64,000 bases of DNA from a bacterium (lineage in GTDB: Bacteria > Armatimonadota > UBA5829), in the NCBI GenBank assembly GCA_021372295.1, contig JAJFUS010000046.1, positions 39,153-103,152 on the forward strand, written 5' to 3'. Of this stretch, positions 52,908 through 59,964 are shown piece after piece (the first letter of the stretch is position 1; each line of letters starts with the position of its first letter). The notes under the pieces are model-generated. The model was not told where the DNA came from, did no database searches, and was given only the letters and a program-made list of their open reading frames with translations. The position numbers and the translations under genes are program-made.

Positions 52908-54470
52908 CTACTTCTCAGGTTTCATCTGCGGGAACAAAATCACGTCCCGGATGGCGTCCTGGTCGGTGAAGAGCATCACCAGACGGTCGATGCCGATGCC
53001 CAGGCCGCCTGTCGGAGGCATGCCGTATTCCAAAGCTCTCACGAAATCATCGTCCATCGGGTGCGCTTCTTCATCGCCCTCTGCGCGAAGCGAGGCCTGC
53101 GCAGTAAAACGCTCTTTCTGATCTATCGGGTCGTTGAGTTCCGAATATGCCGGGGCGATTTCCCGCGTGCCGATATACAGGTCGAACCGGCGCACGAACC
53201 GTTCGTTGCCGGGTATTTTCTTCGCCAACGGAGATGTTTCCAGCGGGAAGTCGGTCACAAATGTTGGCTGAATGAGATTGGGCTCGACGAACCTCTCATG
53301 AATCTTCTCGATAATTCCGCCGATCATGTGCTCGCCTTCCGTCGGCAGGCCGAGTTTTTCCATAGCGGCAAGAGCGCTCTCCAGGCTATCGAATGCGCCG
53401 GGCTTCACTCCGGCGTATTTTTCTATGCCATCGAGTATCGGCAGGCGAGGCCAGGGCGGCGTCAGATCGATTATCTGCCCATTATGTGGAATCTTCGGGC
53501 CGTTGTAGAGAGTGTTGGCGATGTGATTGAACAGCTCTTCGAGCAGCCTCATCATGTCTTCCAGGTTCGCGTATGCCTCGTAGCTTTCGAGCATAGTGAA
53601 CTCGGGGTTGTGACGGGTGGACATCCCCTCGTTTCGGAAGACTCGCCCTATCTCATAGACCTTCTCCAGCCCTCCGACCATCAGTCGCTTGAGATATAGC
53701 TCCAGCGAAATTCTGAGGTGAAAGTCGTGTTCAAGGGCGTTGTGATAGGTTAGAAACGGACGAGCCGCTGCGCCTCCCGCCACAGACTGCAGCACTGGAG
53801 TCTCAACCTCAAGGTAGCCTCGATTGTCGTAGAATTCACGCACGGCGCTGACTATTTTGCTGCGCTTGATGAATACATCGCGGCTCTCGGCGTTTGTAAT
53901 CAGGTCGATGTGCCGCTGCCGGTAGCGCTGCTCGACATCCTGCAGGCCGTACCAGTGCTGGTCGCCCTTCTCTTTGCCTAGCGGTATCGGTCTGATCGAC
54001 TTCGACAACACCGCAATCGACTTCGCGTGCACGGATACTTCGCCTGTGCGCGTGCGGAAAACGAACCCGGCCACACCGATGAAGTCGCCCAGATCGAGCA
54101 ACTTTACCATTTCGTAGTCGTCGCCAAGATCATCCCTCTTCAGATAGACCTGTATCTTGCCCTTACGATCCTGAATGTGTATGAACGCGGCTTTGCCCAT
54201 CAGTCGAAGCGATACCACCCGGCCTGCCAGACTCGCGTCAAGCGTCATGGTGGCGTCTTGCCCTTCCTGAGGCTCGTTGGTTTCGTAAGCCGATATGACG
54301 TCCGCGCTGTATGGCTCCACATGCGCTTGCGCGCCGCCGGTAGATTTGATTGATGCGCATCGCTGGTATTTTTCAAGCGCGAACGGGTCTTTACCAAGAG
54401 ATTTCATTCTCTGCAGCTTCTCGATTCGCGTCTTGATAAGTTCGTCTTCAGGAATCAAATGCTCTTCCAA
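52908..54470 (-). CDS. lysS: Lysyl-tRNA synthetase, class II
   Basis: 520 residues. OB-fold anticodon domain at about 60-170, then the class II core. Motif 1 region (KIVSAVREFYDNRGYLEVETPVLQ), motif 2 (YEIGRVFRNEGMSTRHNPEFTMLESYEAY) and motif 3 (GMPPTGGLGIGIDRLVMLFTD) are intact. An insertion of about 40 residues rich in Thr/Gln/Glu splits the early OB domain (after ALEKYQRCASIKS). Start is TTG 54470 with TAGGAG seven bases upstream; earlier codons are unlikely. It lies downstream of greA after a strong terminator. Confidence 0.95.
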   Translation of the reverse strand: MEEHLIPEDELIKTRIEKLQRMKSLGKDPFALEKYQRCASIKSTGGAQAHVEPYSADVISAYETNEPQEGQDATMTLDASLAGRVVSLRLMGKAAFIHIQDRKGKIQVYLKRDDLGDDYEMVKLLDLGDFIGVAGFVFRTRTGEVSVHAKSIAVLSKSIRPIPLGKEKGDQHWYGLQDVEQRYRQRHIDLITNAESRDVFIKRSKIVSAVREFYDNRGYLEVETPVLQSVAGGAAARPFLTYHNALEHDFHLRISLELYLKRLMVGGLEKVYEIGRVFRNEGMSTRHNPEFTMLESYEAYANLEDMMRLLEELFNHIANTLYNGPKIPHNGQIIDLTPPWPRLPILDGIEKYAGVKPGAFDSLESALAAMEKLGLPTEGEHMIGGIIEKIHERFVEPNLIQPTFVTDFPLETSPLAKKIPGNERFVRRFDLYIGTREIAPAYSELNDPIDQKERFTAQASLRAEGDEEAHPMDDDFVRALEYGMPPTGGLGIGIDRLVMLFTDQDAIRDVILFPQMKPEK

Positions 54471-54539
54471 TTTCTTGCTCCTAGGAAATAGCTGAGAGTG
54501 AAGAGTCAAGGCTCGTAAGCACTCAATCAGCCGTACAAA

Positions 54540-54575
54540 ATAAAAAAAACCTGCGGAGATATGACTCCGCAGGTT
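54540..54575 (-). terminator. Rho-independent terminator after greA
   Basis: On the minus strand AACCTGCGGAG / CTCCGCAGGTT (54565-54575 and 54548-54558) encloses a 6-base loop and is followed by TTTTTTATTTT. It separates greA from lysS on the same strand. Confidence 0.92.
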
Positions 54576-54605
54576 CTAGTTCGCTTGTTCGAGTCGAATT
54601 TCCTC

Positions 54606-55088
54606 TTATTTGCGTATGCTTAGAATTTCGTACTTCGCGAGCCCCGCCGGAATTTCGACGACGGCTATGTCTCCGACCTTTTTGCCCATCAGAGCTTCGC
54701 CCACCGGAGACTCGTTGGAGATTCGATCTTCGGCAGGGTTGGCCTCAAATGTGCCCACGATCGTCCATTCCCAGTCGTCACCGTTTTCAACGTCTCTGAT
54801 TCTGACTATCGAGCCTATGCTCACACGATCGGTGAGCACGTCCATGTCGTCGATCACACGCGCAGTAGCGACTATCTCCCGCAACTCCTCGATACGGCCT
54901 TCCACGAAGGCCTGCTCGTTCTTGGCTGCATCGAACTCCGAATTATCGTTGGGATCGCCGCCCAACTGCATCGATTCACGAATACGCTCTGCCACGCGCT
55001 TGCGATGAACCGTTCGCAGTTGATCCAGTTCGTCCTCTATTTTCTTTAGACCACTGGCGGTCAACAGGATTTCTCTCTCTGCCTGCAT
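54606..55088 (-). CDS. greA: Transcript cleavage factor GreA
   Basis: 160-residue factor that enters the RNA-polymerase secondary channel and triggers cleavage of backtracked RNA. It has an N-terminal coiled coil with the acidic tip DNSEFDAAKNEQAF, then the C-terminal FKBP-like domain (IGSIVRIRDVENGDDWEWTIVGTFEANPAEDRISNESPVGEALMGKKVGD). Length and motifs are normal. GGGGGTGATG precedes ATG. The region upstream (55089-55430) may be read through from the small-RNA unit at 55433-55655. Confidence 0.95.
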   Translation of the reverse strand: MQAEREILLTASGLKKIEDELDQLRTVHRKRVAERIRESMQLGGDPNDNSEFDAAKNEQAFVEGRIEELREIVATARVIDDMDVLTDRVSIGSIVRIRDVENGDDWEWTIVGTFEANPAEDRISNESPVGEALMGKKVGDIAVVEIPAGLAKYEILSIRK

Positions 55089-55432
55089 GGGACATCACCC
55101 CCTATAAGACAATCAAGCACCGACCGCGCGAACGTGACTTGGTCAGTGCCTGACAGGAGCCATTACCAATTCTTGGTTATTATACCAACATTGACGTGCC
55201 CTATCAAACGACTTTGTCACATTCTGCGCTGAACCTGCACGCCACATCGCAGCAATACATAAGACGTGCACATCATTCACAAAGTTCCCTCAAAATGCCC
55301 GCCTTACATTAATTGAAATCGCTTAGCGGCGCATCAGCCGGATGGAACTCTTATGCCATGTGTTGTCGGCAGATATGGACGGTTTTCTTACCCATAATGG
55401 AAAGTTTTTGCGGGGGAATTTGTGATATATTA

Positions 55433-55620
55433 CAAAAATGACCGCCGTTTGCAATAAACGGCGGTCATTTATTTCCTACCCTCACGGATAGTTGAGGCTT
55501 CCGTGTTAAGGGCCAACATTCATGACCCGGGGTGGTCGAAACGTCCACAGGCTAAAATACTAGCCCCTGCGGTCACCTCGTTGACTGTCATTCATAAAGC
55601 CACCACCTCCTTCTTAGTCT
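55433..55620 (-). ncRNA. Probable small structured RNA / leader with 11-codon peptide and terminator
   Basis: A complete transcription unit on the minus strand: promoter at 55655-55627, then an AAGGAGGTGG site (55612-55603) ten bases before an 11-codon ORF (ATG 55595, TAG 55560). Paired segments follow (GGCTA/TAGCC, GTGG/CCAC, CCTCA/TGAGG). It ends in a 13-bp terminator stem (55456-55468 with 55438-55450) and a T run. It could be a peptide-encoding mRNA, a regulatory RNA, or an attenuator for greA 350 bases downstream. The rest of 55089-55692 has nothing else visible. Confidence 0.6.
55560..55595 (-). CDS. Possible 11-residue peptide (MNDSQRGDRRG)
   Basis: Short frame with a near-perfect Shine-Dalgarno (AAGGAGGTGG) ten bases upstream. 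The peptide is hydrophilic and Arg/Asp rich. It is the first ORF of the small transcript. Translation could be real or could serve only to position ribosomes for control of the downstream stems. Confidence 0.4.
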   Translation of the reverse strand: MNDSQRGDRRG

Positions 55621-55626
55621 AGTTTC

Positions 55627-55655
55627 AGTATATCCCGTCTGGTGCGTCGTGTCAA
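55627..55655 (-). promoter_or_regulatory. Near-perfect sigma-70 promoter of the small RNA unit
   Basis: Minus strand TTGACA (55655-55650), 17-base spacer, TATACT (55632-55627). Predicted start about 55620, matching the RNA element below it. It overlaps the 5' region of the divergent DUF72 gene. Confidence 0.8.
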
Positions 55656-55692
55656 TGACAATAATAATTCAGCAATTTTCGACTGTGATCCG

Positions 55693-56451
55693 ATGCGGTA
55701 TAATCCGATTGTGAACACACAGGCAGCGTATCGTCTTTACTGCGGCACGAGCGGCTGGAACTACAACGACTGGCGGGGCAGGTTTTATCCCGAAAACTTG
55801 CCTCAGAGCGAGTGGCTGGAGTATTATTCGCGCGTATTTGATACTGTCGAGATCAATAATTCGTTCTACCGGCTGCCGGAGATTTCCACTTTCGAGAAAT
55901 GGCGGTTTCAGACACCGGATAACTTCACGTTTGCTGTTAAGGCAAGTCGTTATCTTACTCACATCAAACGTCTGAAAGACCCCGAAGAACCTCTCGAAAG
56001 GCTGCTTGCTCATTCGTCGGGACTGGCAGATAAGCGTGGGCCTGTTTTGTATCAGTTTCCGCCTAACTGGCGTATGAATCTGGAACGGCTTGAAGCGTTT
56101 CTCAAAATTCTGCCTCGAGATGTTCGCCACGTGTTTGAGTTCAGAGATGATTCCTGGCACAACGATGAAGTCTGGTCGATGCTTTCGCGATACTCGGCCG
56201 CTTACTGCGTAATGGATGCTCCCGGCCTGCCGCAGCACATGAAAATTACCGCCGATTTCGCCTATATAAGAATGCATTCCGGCGGCGAAGCGACCCACAG
56301 CAACTATACGCGCGGGCATCTGACCTCGTGCGCACATCATATAGAAGACTTTCTGGCCAGAGGAGACACATACATCTACTTCAATAACGACTACAACGCC
56401 TATGCCGTTGAGAACGCTTTGTCGCTCAGGAAGATGCTGTCCGTCGCCTGA
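55693..56451 (+). CDS. DUF72 family protein (YecE-like)
   Basis: 252 residues of the DUF72/YecE TIM-barrel family, whose biochemical role is unknown. Signs: YCGTSGWNYNDWRGRFYPENLPQSEWLEYYSRVFDTVEINNSFYRLP near the N-terminus, KWRFQTPDNFTFAVKASRYLTH, and RDVRHVFEFRDDSWHNDEVW. The ATG at 55693 is chosen; GTG 55711 and an upstream GTG 55642 are options. A TATAAT at 55699 lies within the frame. No neighbours of related function. Confidence 0.85.
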   Translation: MRYNPIVNTQAAYRLYCGTSGWNYNDWRGRFYPENLPQSEWLEYYSRVFDTVEINNSFYRLPEISTFEKWRFQTPDNFTFAVKASRYLTHIKRLKDPEEPLERLLAHSSGLADKRGPVLYQFPPNWRMNLERLEAFLKILPRDVRHVFEFRDDSWHNDEVWSMLSRYSAAYCVMDAPGLPQHMKITADFAYIRMHSGGEATHSNYTRGHLTSCAHHIEDFLARGDTYIYFNNDYNAYAVENALSLRKMLSVA

Positions 56452-56580
56452 TAAAAACACTTTTTGAATACTGGTAATTCGTCCAGCGCGCAGGTTTATC
56501 CTCGCAGGGCATAATCTATGTGTAAGGGACAATTGAATAGAGAAAAGTGAATATACAACTTAATATCGAGCGTATTTTGA

Positions 56581-56735
56581 GGCGCGCGATAATAGCAAAC
56601 CCCGGGAAACCGGGGGACGCAAAGCTAAGGGCCTAACCGACCCGCCCAGTGTCCAATATTGAGTTTTCAATGCACTTATAGAGGATTGAATCTTGGGCAT
56701 TCAGGGGTCGTATGGTTGCCTGGTTGCCGAAGCGT
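56581..56735 (+). ncRNA. c-di-GMP-I (GEMM) riboswitch, first of two
   Basis: Core GATAATAGCAAACC (56588-56601) with P2 stem CCCCGG and a GAAA tetraloop (56600-56615), then GGACGCAAAGC and GGGCCTAA. The CCTAA (56632-56636) and TATGG (56711-56715) give the 11-nucleotide tetraloop receptor, and CGACCC/GGGTCG close P3 around a 60-base insert. GGTTGCCGAAGC ends the aptamer. The G two bases before AAACC is kept, consistent with c-di-GMP rather than cGAMP binding (inference). Confidence 0.85.
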
Positions 56736-56749
56736 CGAGCACTTCAAGA

Positions 56750-56830
56750 GACACCGATAAGGGCAAAGCCCGAGTGATCGGGTGACGCAAAGCCGCGGGA
56801 CTCCCGTGACGCCGGAGATAGCAACTGTGA
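56750..56830 (+). ncRNA. c-di-GMP-I-type riboswitch, second of two
   Basis: GATAAGGGCAAAG (56756-56768) leads into P2 CCCGA with a GTGA tetraloop and TCGGG, then GACGCAAAGCC (56784-56794), GCGGGACTCCCG and GCCGG-AGATAGC. The layout follows the GEMM family, but the 11-nt receptor and the 3' GGTTGCC are not clear, so it may be a variant. It starts 20 bases after the first aptamer. Confidence 0.65.
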
Positions 56831-57478
56831 ACCGGAAAGATTTGGGCTCACAGGTTCGGCGAGTGGGGGCAAAGGTTCGGAAGCCGTCCCGACCCGTTTG
56901 GGGGTTGGGCGAAGGGTGAAGTTGTGCCCTGGGCGGCGGGTTCCGAGGGTTCCCTTTGGGGAGTCGGCTGGGCTGCCGAAGGTCTGGTAAGCATGTTGAT
57001 TCGACGGGTTCGCCCGTCTTGCCTGCCGGTGTCTGGAAAGGGGGACTTGGCGGGATAATCTAACGCTTGCCGGGAAAGCTTTCGGGAAAACGTTTTCGGG
57101 GATTATGACGGACGGTTTTTTGTGCGAGTCTACGTCCGCGATAGTCTGCGGGAGCGCCGAAAGCCCCCGGTCCTTTCTTGAAAAGGGCGGAGAATGATGC
57201 GGAAGGTCTGGTGCCAAGAAGCGTAGTTGCTCCGCGGAATATGGTTTTTGTTTCGCTTGCGCAATCGCGGCGAGGTGGCAGTTGTTGCGTCGGTGCGGTT
57301 GGAGCGAGACATGAGGAGATTAAAATGTAGGCTTCAGGCGGCGGAAGGACCGGTGGTGTTCATCCGCCGCCGCTTTATTGTACCGGCATATATGACCCTC
57401 GAAGGAATTATCTTCTTTGCTCCCCAAGTATATTTAGGCGGGAACTATTGCCCCGCGTGGGGAGTAATTCGATTTGCA
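56830..57478 (+). other. Long G-rich untranslated stretch after the riboswitches
   Basis: About 650 bases on the + strand with no convincing ORF on either strand; frames are short or have no ribosome site. The + strand is G-rich (GGGGG runs at about 56865 and 56904). A GGCGGCGGA / TCCGCCGCC hairpin (about 57337-57372) followed by GCTTTATT looks like a terminator. It may be a very long 5' leader of the activase gene or an independent RNA. Confidence 0.5.
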
Positions 57479-58270
57479 ATGATTATCCACGAATATAACA
57501 TTACAGCAGGGATCGACATTGGGTCACTTTCCACCGACGCCGTTATACTCAAGGGTGATGAAATCCTTTCATACTCCGTCGTGCCAACTCTTTCCAGCAG
57601 CGAGGCCGCTGCAAATCTGGCGTATCAGGCCGCGCTGAGTGACGCCGCACTGGAAATGTCGCGCGTTGAGAGGGTCGTCGCCACGGGCTATGGACGATCC
57701 AGCACCGATCTGGCAGACAAAGCGGTAACCGAAATCACATGCCATGCCGTCGGGGCCAGGCATCTCTTTGCTGAGGCGATGAGCGTAATAGACATCGGCG
57801 GTCAGGACAGCAAGGTGATCCGTCTTTCAGAGGACGGCAGGGTCGAAGACTTTGCAATGAACGACAAATGCGCGGCGGGCACGGGCAGGTTTCTGGAAGT
57901 TATGGCGCGCGCATTGGATACCGAACTGACCTCTTTGGGCGATCTTTCGGCTCTTGCCGTTCAGGATGTGCGTATATCGAGCACGTGCACAGTGTTTGCC
58001 GAGTCTGAAGTGGTTGCGCTGGTGGCCGGGGGGACGTCCAAGGAAGACATCATCCGGGGGCTTCACAGAGCAATCGCCGAACGCATCTATGGCATGGTGG
58101 TGCGGCTTCGCGCTAATCCTCCTTATGTAATGACCGGAGGAGTGGCGAAAAACTCCGGCGTGGTATGCGCGATTGAAGAACGCCTGCAGACGCGGCTCCT
58201 CCTTCCAAAGGAGCCGCAGATTGTTGGCGCGCTGGGAGCGGCTATTATCGCACGCAAGTTAATGCCTTAA
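57479..58270 (+). CDS. CoA-substrate enzyme activase (BadF/BadG/BcrA/BcrD ATPase)
   Basis: 263-residue activator of the HgdC type: an ASKHA-fold ATPase carrying one [4Fe-4S] cluster at a dimer interface, which transfers an electron to a 2-hydroxyacyl-CoA dehydratase or similar enzyme. TAGIDIGSLSTDAVILKG, VIDIGGQDSKVIRLSEDGRVEDFAMNDKCAAGTGRFLEVMA and SSTCTVFAESEV are diagnostic; the cysteines of KCAAGTG and STCTVF are the expected cluster ligands. No dehydratase subunit gene is adjacent. ATG 57479 is chosen; the frame opens earlier, but upstream codons are part of a structured leader. Confidence 0.9.
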   Translation: MIIHEYNITAGIDIGSLSTDAVILKGDEILSYSVVPTLSSSEAAANLAYQAALSDAALEMSRVERVVATGYGRSSTDLADKAVTEITCHAVGARHLFAEAMSVIDIGGQDSKVIRLSEDGRVEDFAMNDKCAAGTGRFLEVMARALDTELTSLGDLSALAVQDVRISSTCTVFAESEVVALVAGGTSKEDIIRGLHRAIAERIYGMVVRLRANPPYVMTGGVAKNSGVVCAIEERLQTRLLLPKEPQIVGALGAAIIARKLMP

Positions 58271-58305
58271 TGCGCGCGGGGTGTATGTCAAATGTGGAGG
58301 AAATG

Positions 58306-58346
58306 ATCTGAGGGTTTCACCCTCAGACTCCTGACCAAGGGCTCTT
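58306..58346 (-). repeat. Fragment of the hairpin repeat, reversed
   Basis: CTGAGGGT-TTC-ACCCCTCAG (58307-58326, one extra C) followed by GACTCCTGACCAAGGGCTCTT. On the minus strand this equals the end of the 200-bp element (CCAAGGGC half-stem plus last module). Only the tail is present. Confidence 0.7.
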
Positions 58347-58360
58347 AAATATCGACTTCG

Positions 58361-58390
58361 TTGACACCATTTCCATTTCGCGCCTATAAT
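58361..58390 (+). promoter_or_regulatory. Sigma-70 promoter of comM
   Basis: TTGACA (58361-58366), 18-base spacer, TATAAT (58385-58390), 38 bases upstream of the ATG. Both hexamers are perfect. Confidence 0.8.
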
Positions 58391-58428
58391 GAACTTAACA
58401 TAGTCAGACCATCGGAGACCGGTGCAAC

Positions 58429-59964
58429 ATGCTCGCCCAAATACTATCCAGTGCGGTTAACGGAATCGACGCCTATCTTATAGAAGTCGAAGTCGATATC
58501 ACGCCTGCGCTTCCAAGTTTCACTATAGTCGGGCTGCCGGATGCCGCCGTGCGAGAGTCCATCGAGCGGGTGAGAGCGGCGATAAAAAACTGCGGTCTGG
58601 AATTTCCGTCGCGTAGAATTACTATCAATCTCGCTCCAGCTGATGTTCGCAAGGAAGGTCCTTCCTTCGATCTGCCGATAGCGGTGGGCATACTCGCGGC
58701 TACCGGACAGGTGGACGCCGAGTTTGTGAAGGACTGCGTGATCGTCGGCGAGCTTAGTCTGGACGGCGCGGTCAGGACTGTAAGCGGCGTTCTTCCGATC
58801 GCTCTAAATGCGCGAGAAAGAAAGATGAAGCGCATGATCGTTCCTGCGCAAAACGTCAAGGAGGCCGCGATTGTCGGAGATGTGGATGTTTACCCGGTTA
58901 ACACGCTTACCGAGGTAGTCCAGCTTCTTAACGAACCGAATCACATGCTTCCCGCGATGTTCGATATCAAAGAATTCGAGACACTTGACGACCCTCATTA
59001 CGATATCGACTTCAGCGACGTAAAAGGCCAGGAAAATGTTAAGAGGGCGCTGGAGATAGCGGCTGCCGGTGGGCATAATATTATTATGATCGGCCCTCCC
59101 GGAAGTGGAAAGACCATGCTTGCGCGTCGCATACCAACAATACTTCCGCCCATGTCTCTGGACGAAGCTCTTGAAACGACTAAGCTCTACAGCGTCTGCG
59201 GACTGCTAAGTTCAAAGGAAGCTCTGGTTACCAGGCGGGCGTTTCGCGCTCCTCATCACACGATTTCAAACGCCGGACTTACCGGCGGCGGCACATATCC
59301 CAGACCCGGCGAGGTGAGCCTCGCTCATCACGGTGTGCTCTTCCTTGATGAACTGCCCGAGTTTCGCAGGGACGTATTGGAAGTGCTCCGTCAGCCGCTG
59401 GAAGACGGAACCGTGACAATCGCCCGCGCGCAGGCATCGCTGACATACCCCGCGCGTTTTGTGATGGTCGCCGCGCTTAACCCATGCCCGTGCGGTTTTT
59501 TTGGAGACGGCTCGAAGCCGTGCACTTGCACTCCCCAAATGATCCAACGCTACCTGCAGCGCGTTTCCGGGCCTCTGCTGGACAGGATCGACATCCACAT
59601 CGAGGTGTCGCGCCTCAAACAGGACGAACTTCTGGGCAAAGGCACCGGCGAATCGTCCGCTGCGATCAGACAGAGGGTGACTGCGGCAAGGTCGCGGCAG
59701 CTACAAAGGCTTGCCGGAAGCAATATCTTCTGCAATGCTCACATGAGTTCCAAGCAGTTAAAGCAGTTTTGTCATGTTTCAGACGACACCAAAAACCTCC
59801 TGCGCACGGCGATAAATCAGCTTAACTTGTCGGCGAGAGCTTATGATCGAATCCTCAAGCTCGCCAGGACAATAGCCGACCTGGCGGGAGAAGATGATGT
59901 CCAGACTCCTCATATTGCCGAAGCCATACAATACAGGAGTCTGGACAGAAAGTTCTGGGGCTAA
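58429..59964 (+). CDS. comM: ComM/YifB Mg-chelatase-like AAA+ ATPase
   Basis: 511 residues: N-terminal ChlI-like domain (about 1-180), AAA+ domain with Walker A IGPPGSGKTMLARR and Walker B HGVLFLDELPEF, a zinc-type cysteine loop (NPCPCGFFGDGSKPCTCTP), and the C-terminal helical domain. ComM-type helicases promote branch migration of heteroduplex DNA in natural transformation, which fits a bacterium with type IV pili. Strong promoter and CGGAGA site. The last codons overlap the convergent gene by four bases. Confidence 0.94.
   Translation: MLAQILSSAVNGIDAYLIEVEVDITPALPSFTIVGLPDAAVRESIERVRAAIKNCGLEFPSRRITINLAPADVRKEGPSFDLPIAVGILAATGQVDAEFVKDCVIVGELSLDGAVRTVSGVLPIALNARERKMKRMIVPAQNVKEAAIVGDVDVYPVNTLTEVVQLLNEPNHMLPAMFDIKEFETLDDPHYDIDFSDVKGQENVKRALEIAAAGGHNIIMIGPPGSGKTMLARRIPTILPPMSLDEALETTKLYSVCGLLSSKEALVTRRAFRAPHHTISNAGLTGGGTYPRPGEVSLAHHGVLFLDELPEFRRDVLEVLRQPLEDGTVTIARAQASLTYPARFVMVAALNPCPCGFFGDGSKPCTCTPQMIQRYLQRVSGPLLDRIDIHIEVSRLKQDELLGKGTGESSAAIRQRVTAARSRQLQRLAGSNIFCNAHMSSKQLKQFCHVSDDTKNLLRTAINQLNLSARAYDRILKLARTIADLAGEDDVQTPHIAEAIQYRSLDRKFWG

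Noticed and set aside
54576..54600. tRNA gene suggested by TTGTTCGAGTCGAA
   Set aside because: No cloverleaf or acceptor stem can be built around it; it flanks the greA terminator.
56830..57226. RNase P RNA or tmRNA in the G-rich stretch
   Set aside because: I looked for their hallmark ends and conserved cores and did not find them; a GATTCGACGGG-like match alone is not enough.
57227..57478. 84-codon N-terminal extension of the activase frame
   Set aside because: Residues are unlike the family, the DNA forms GC-rich hairpins including a terminator-like one, and the family start fits ATG 57479.
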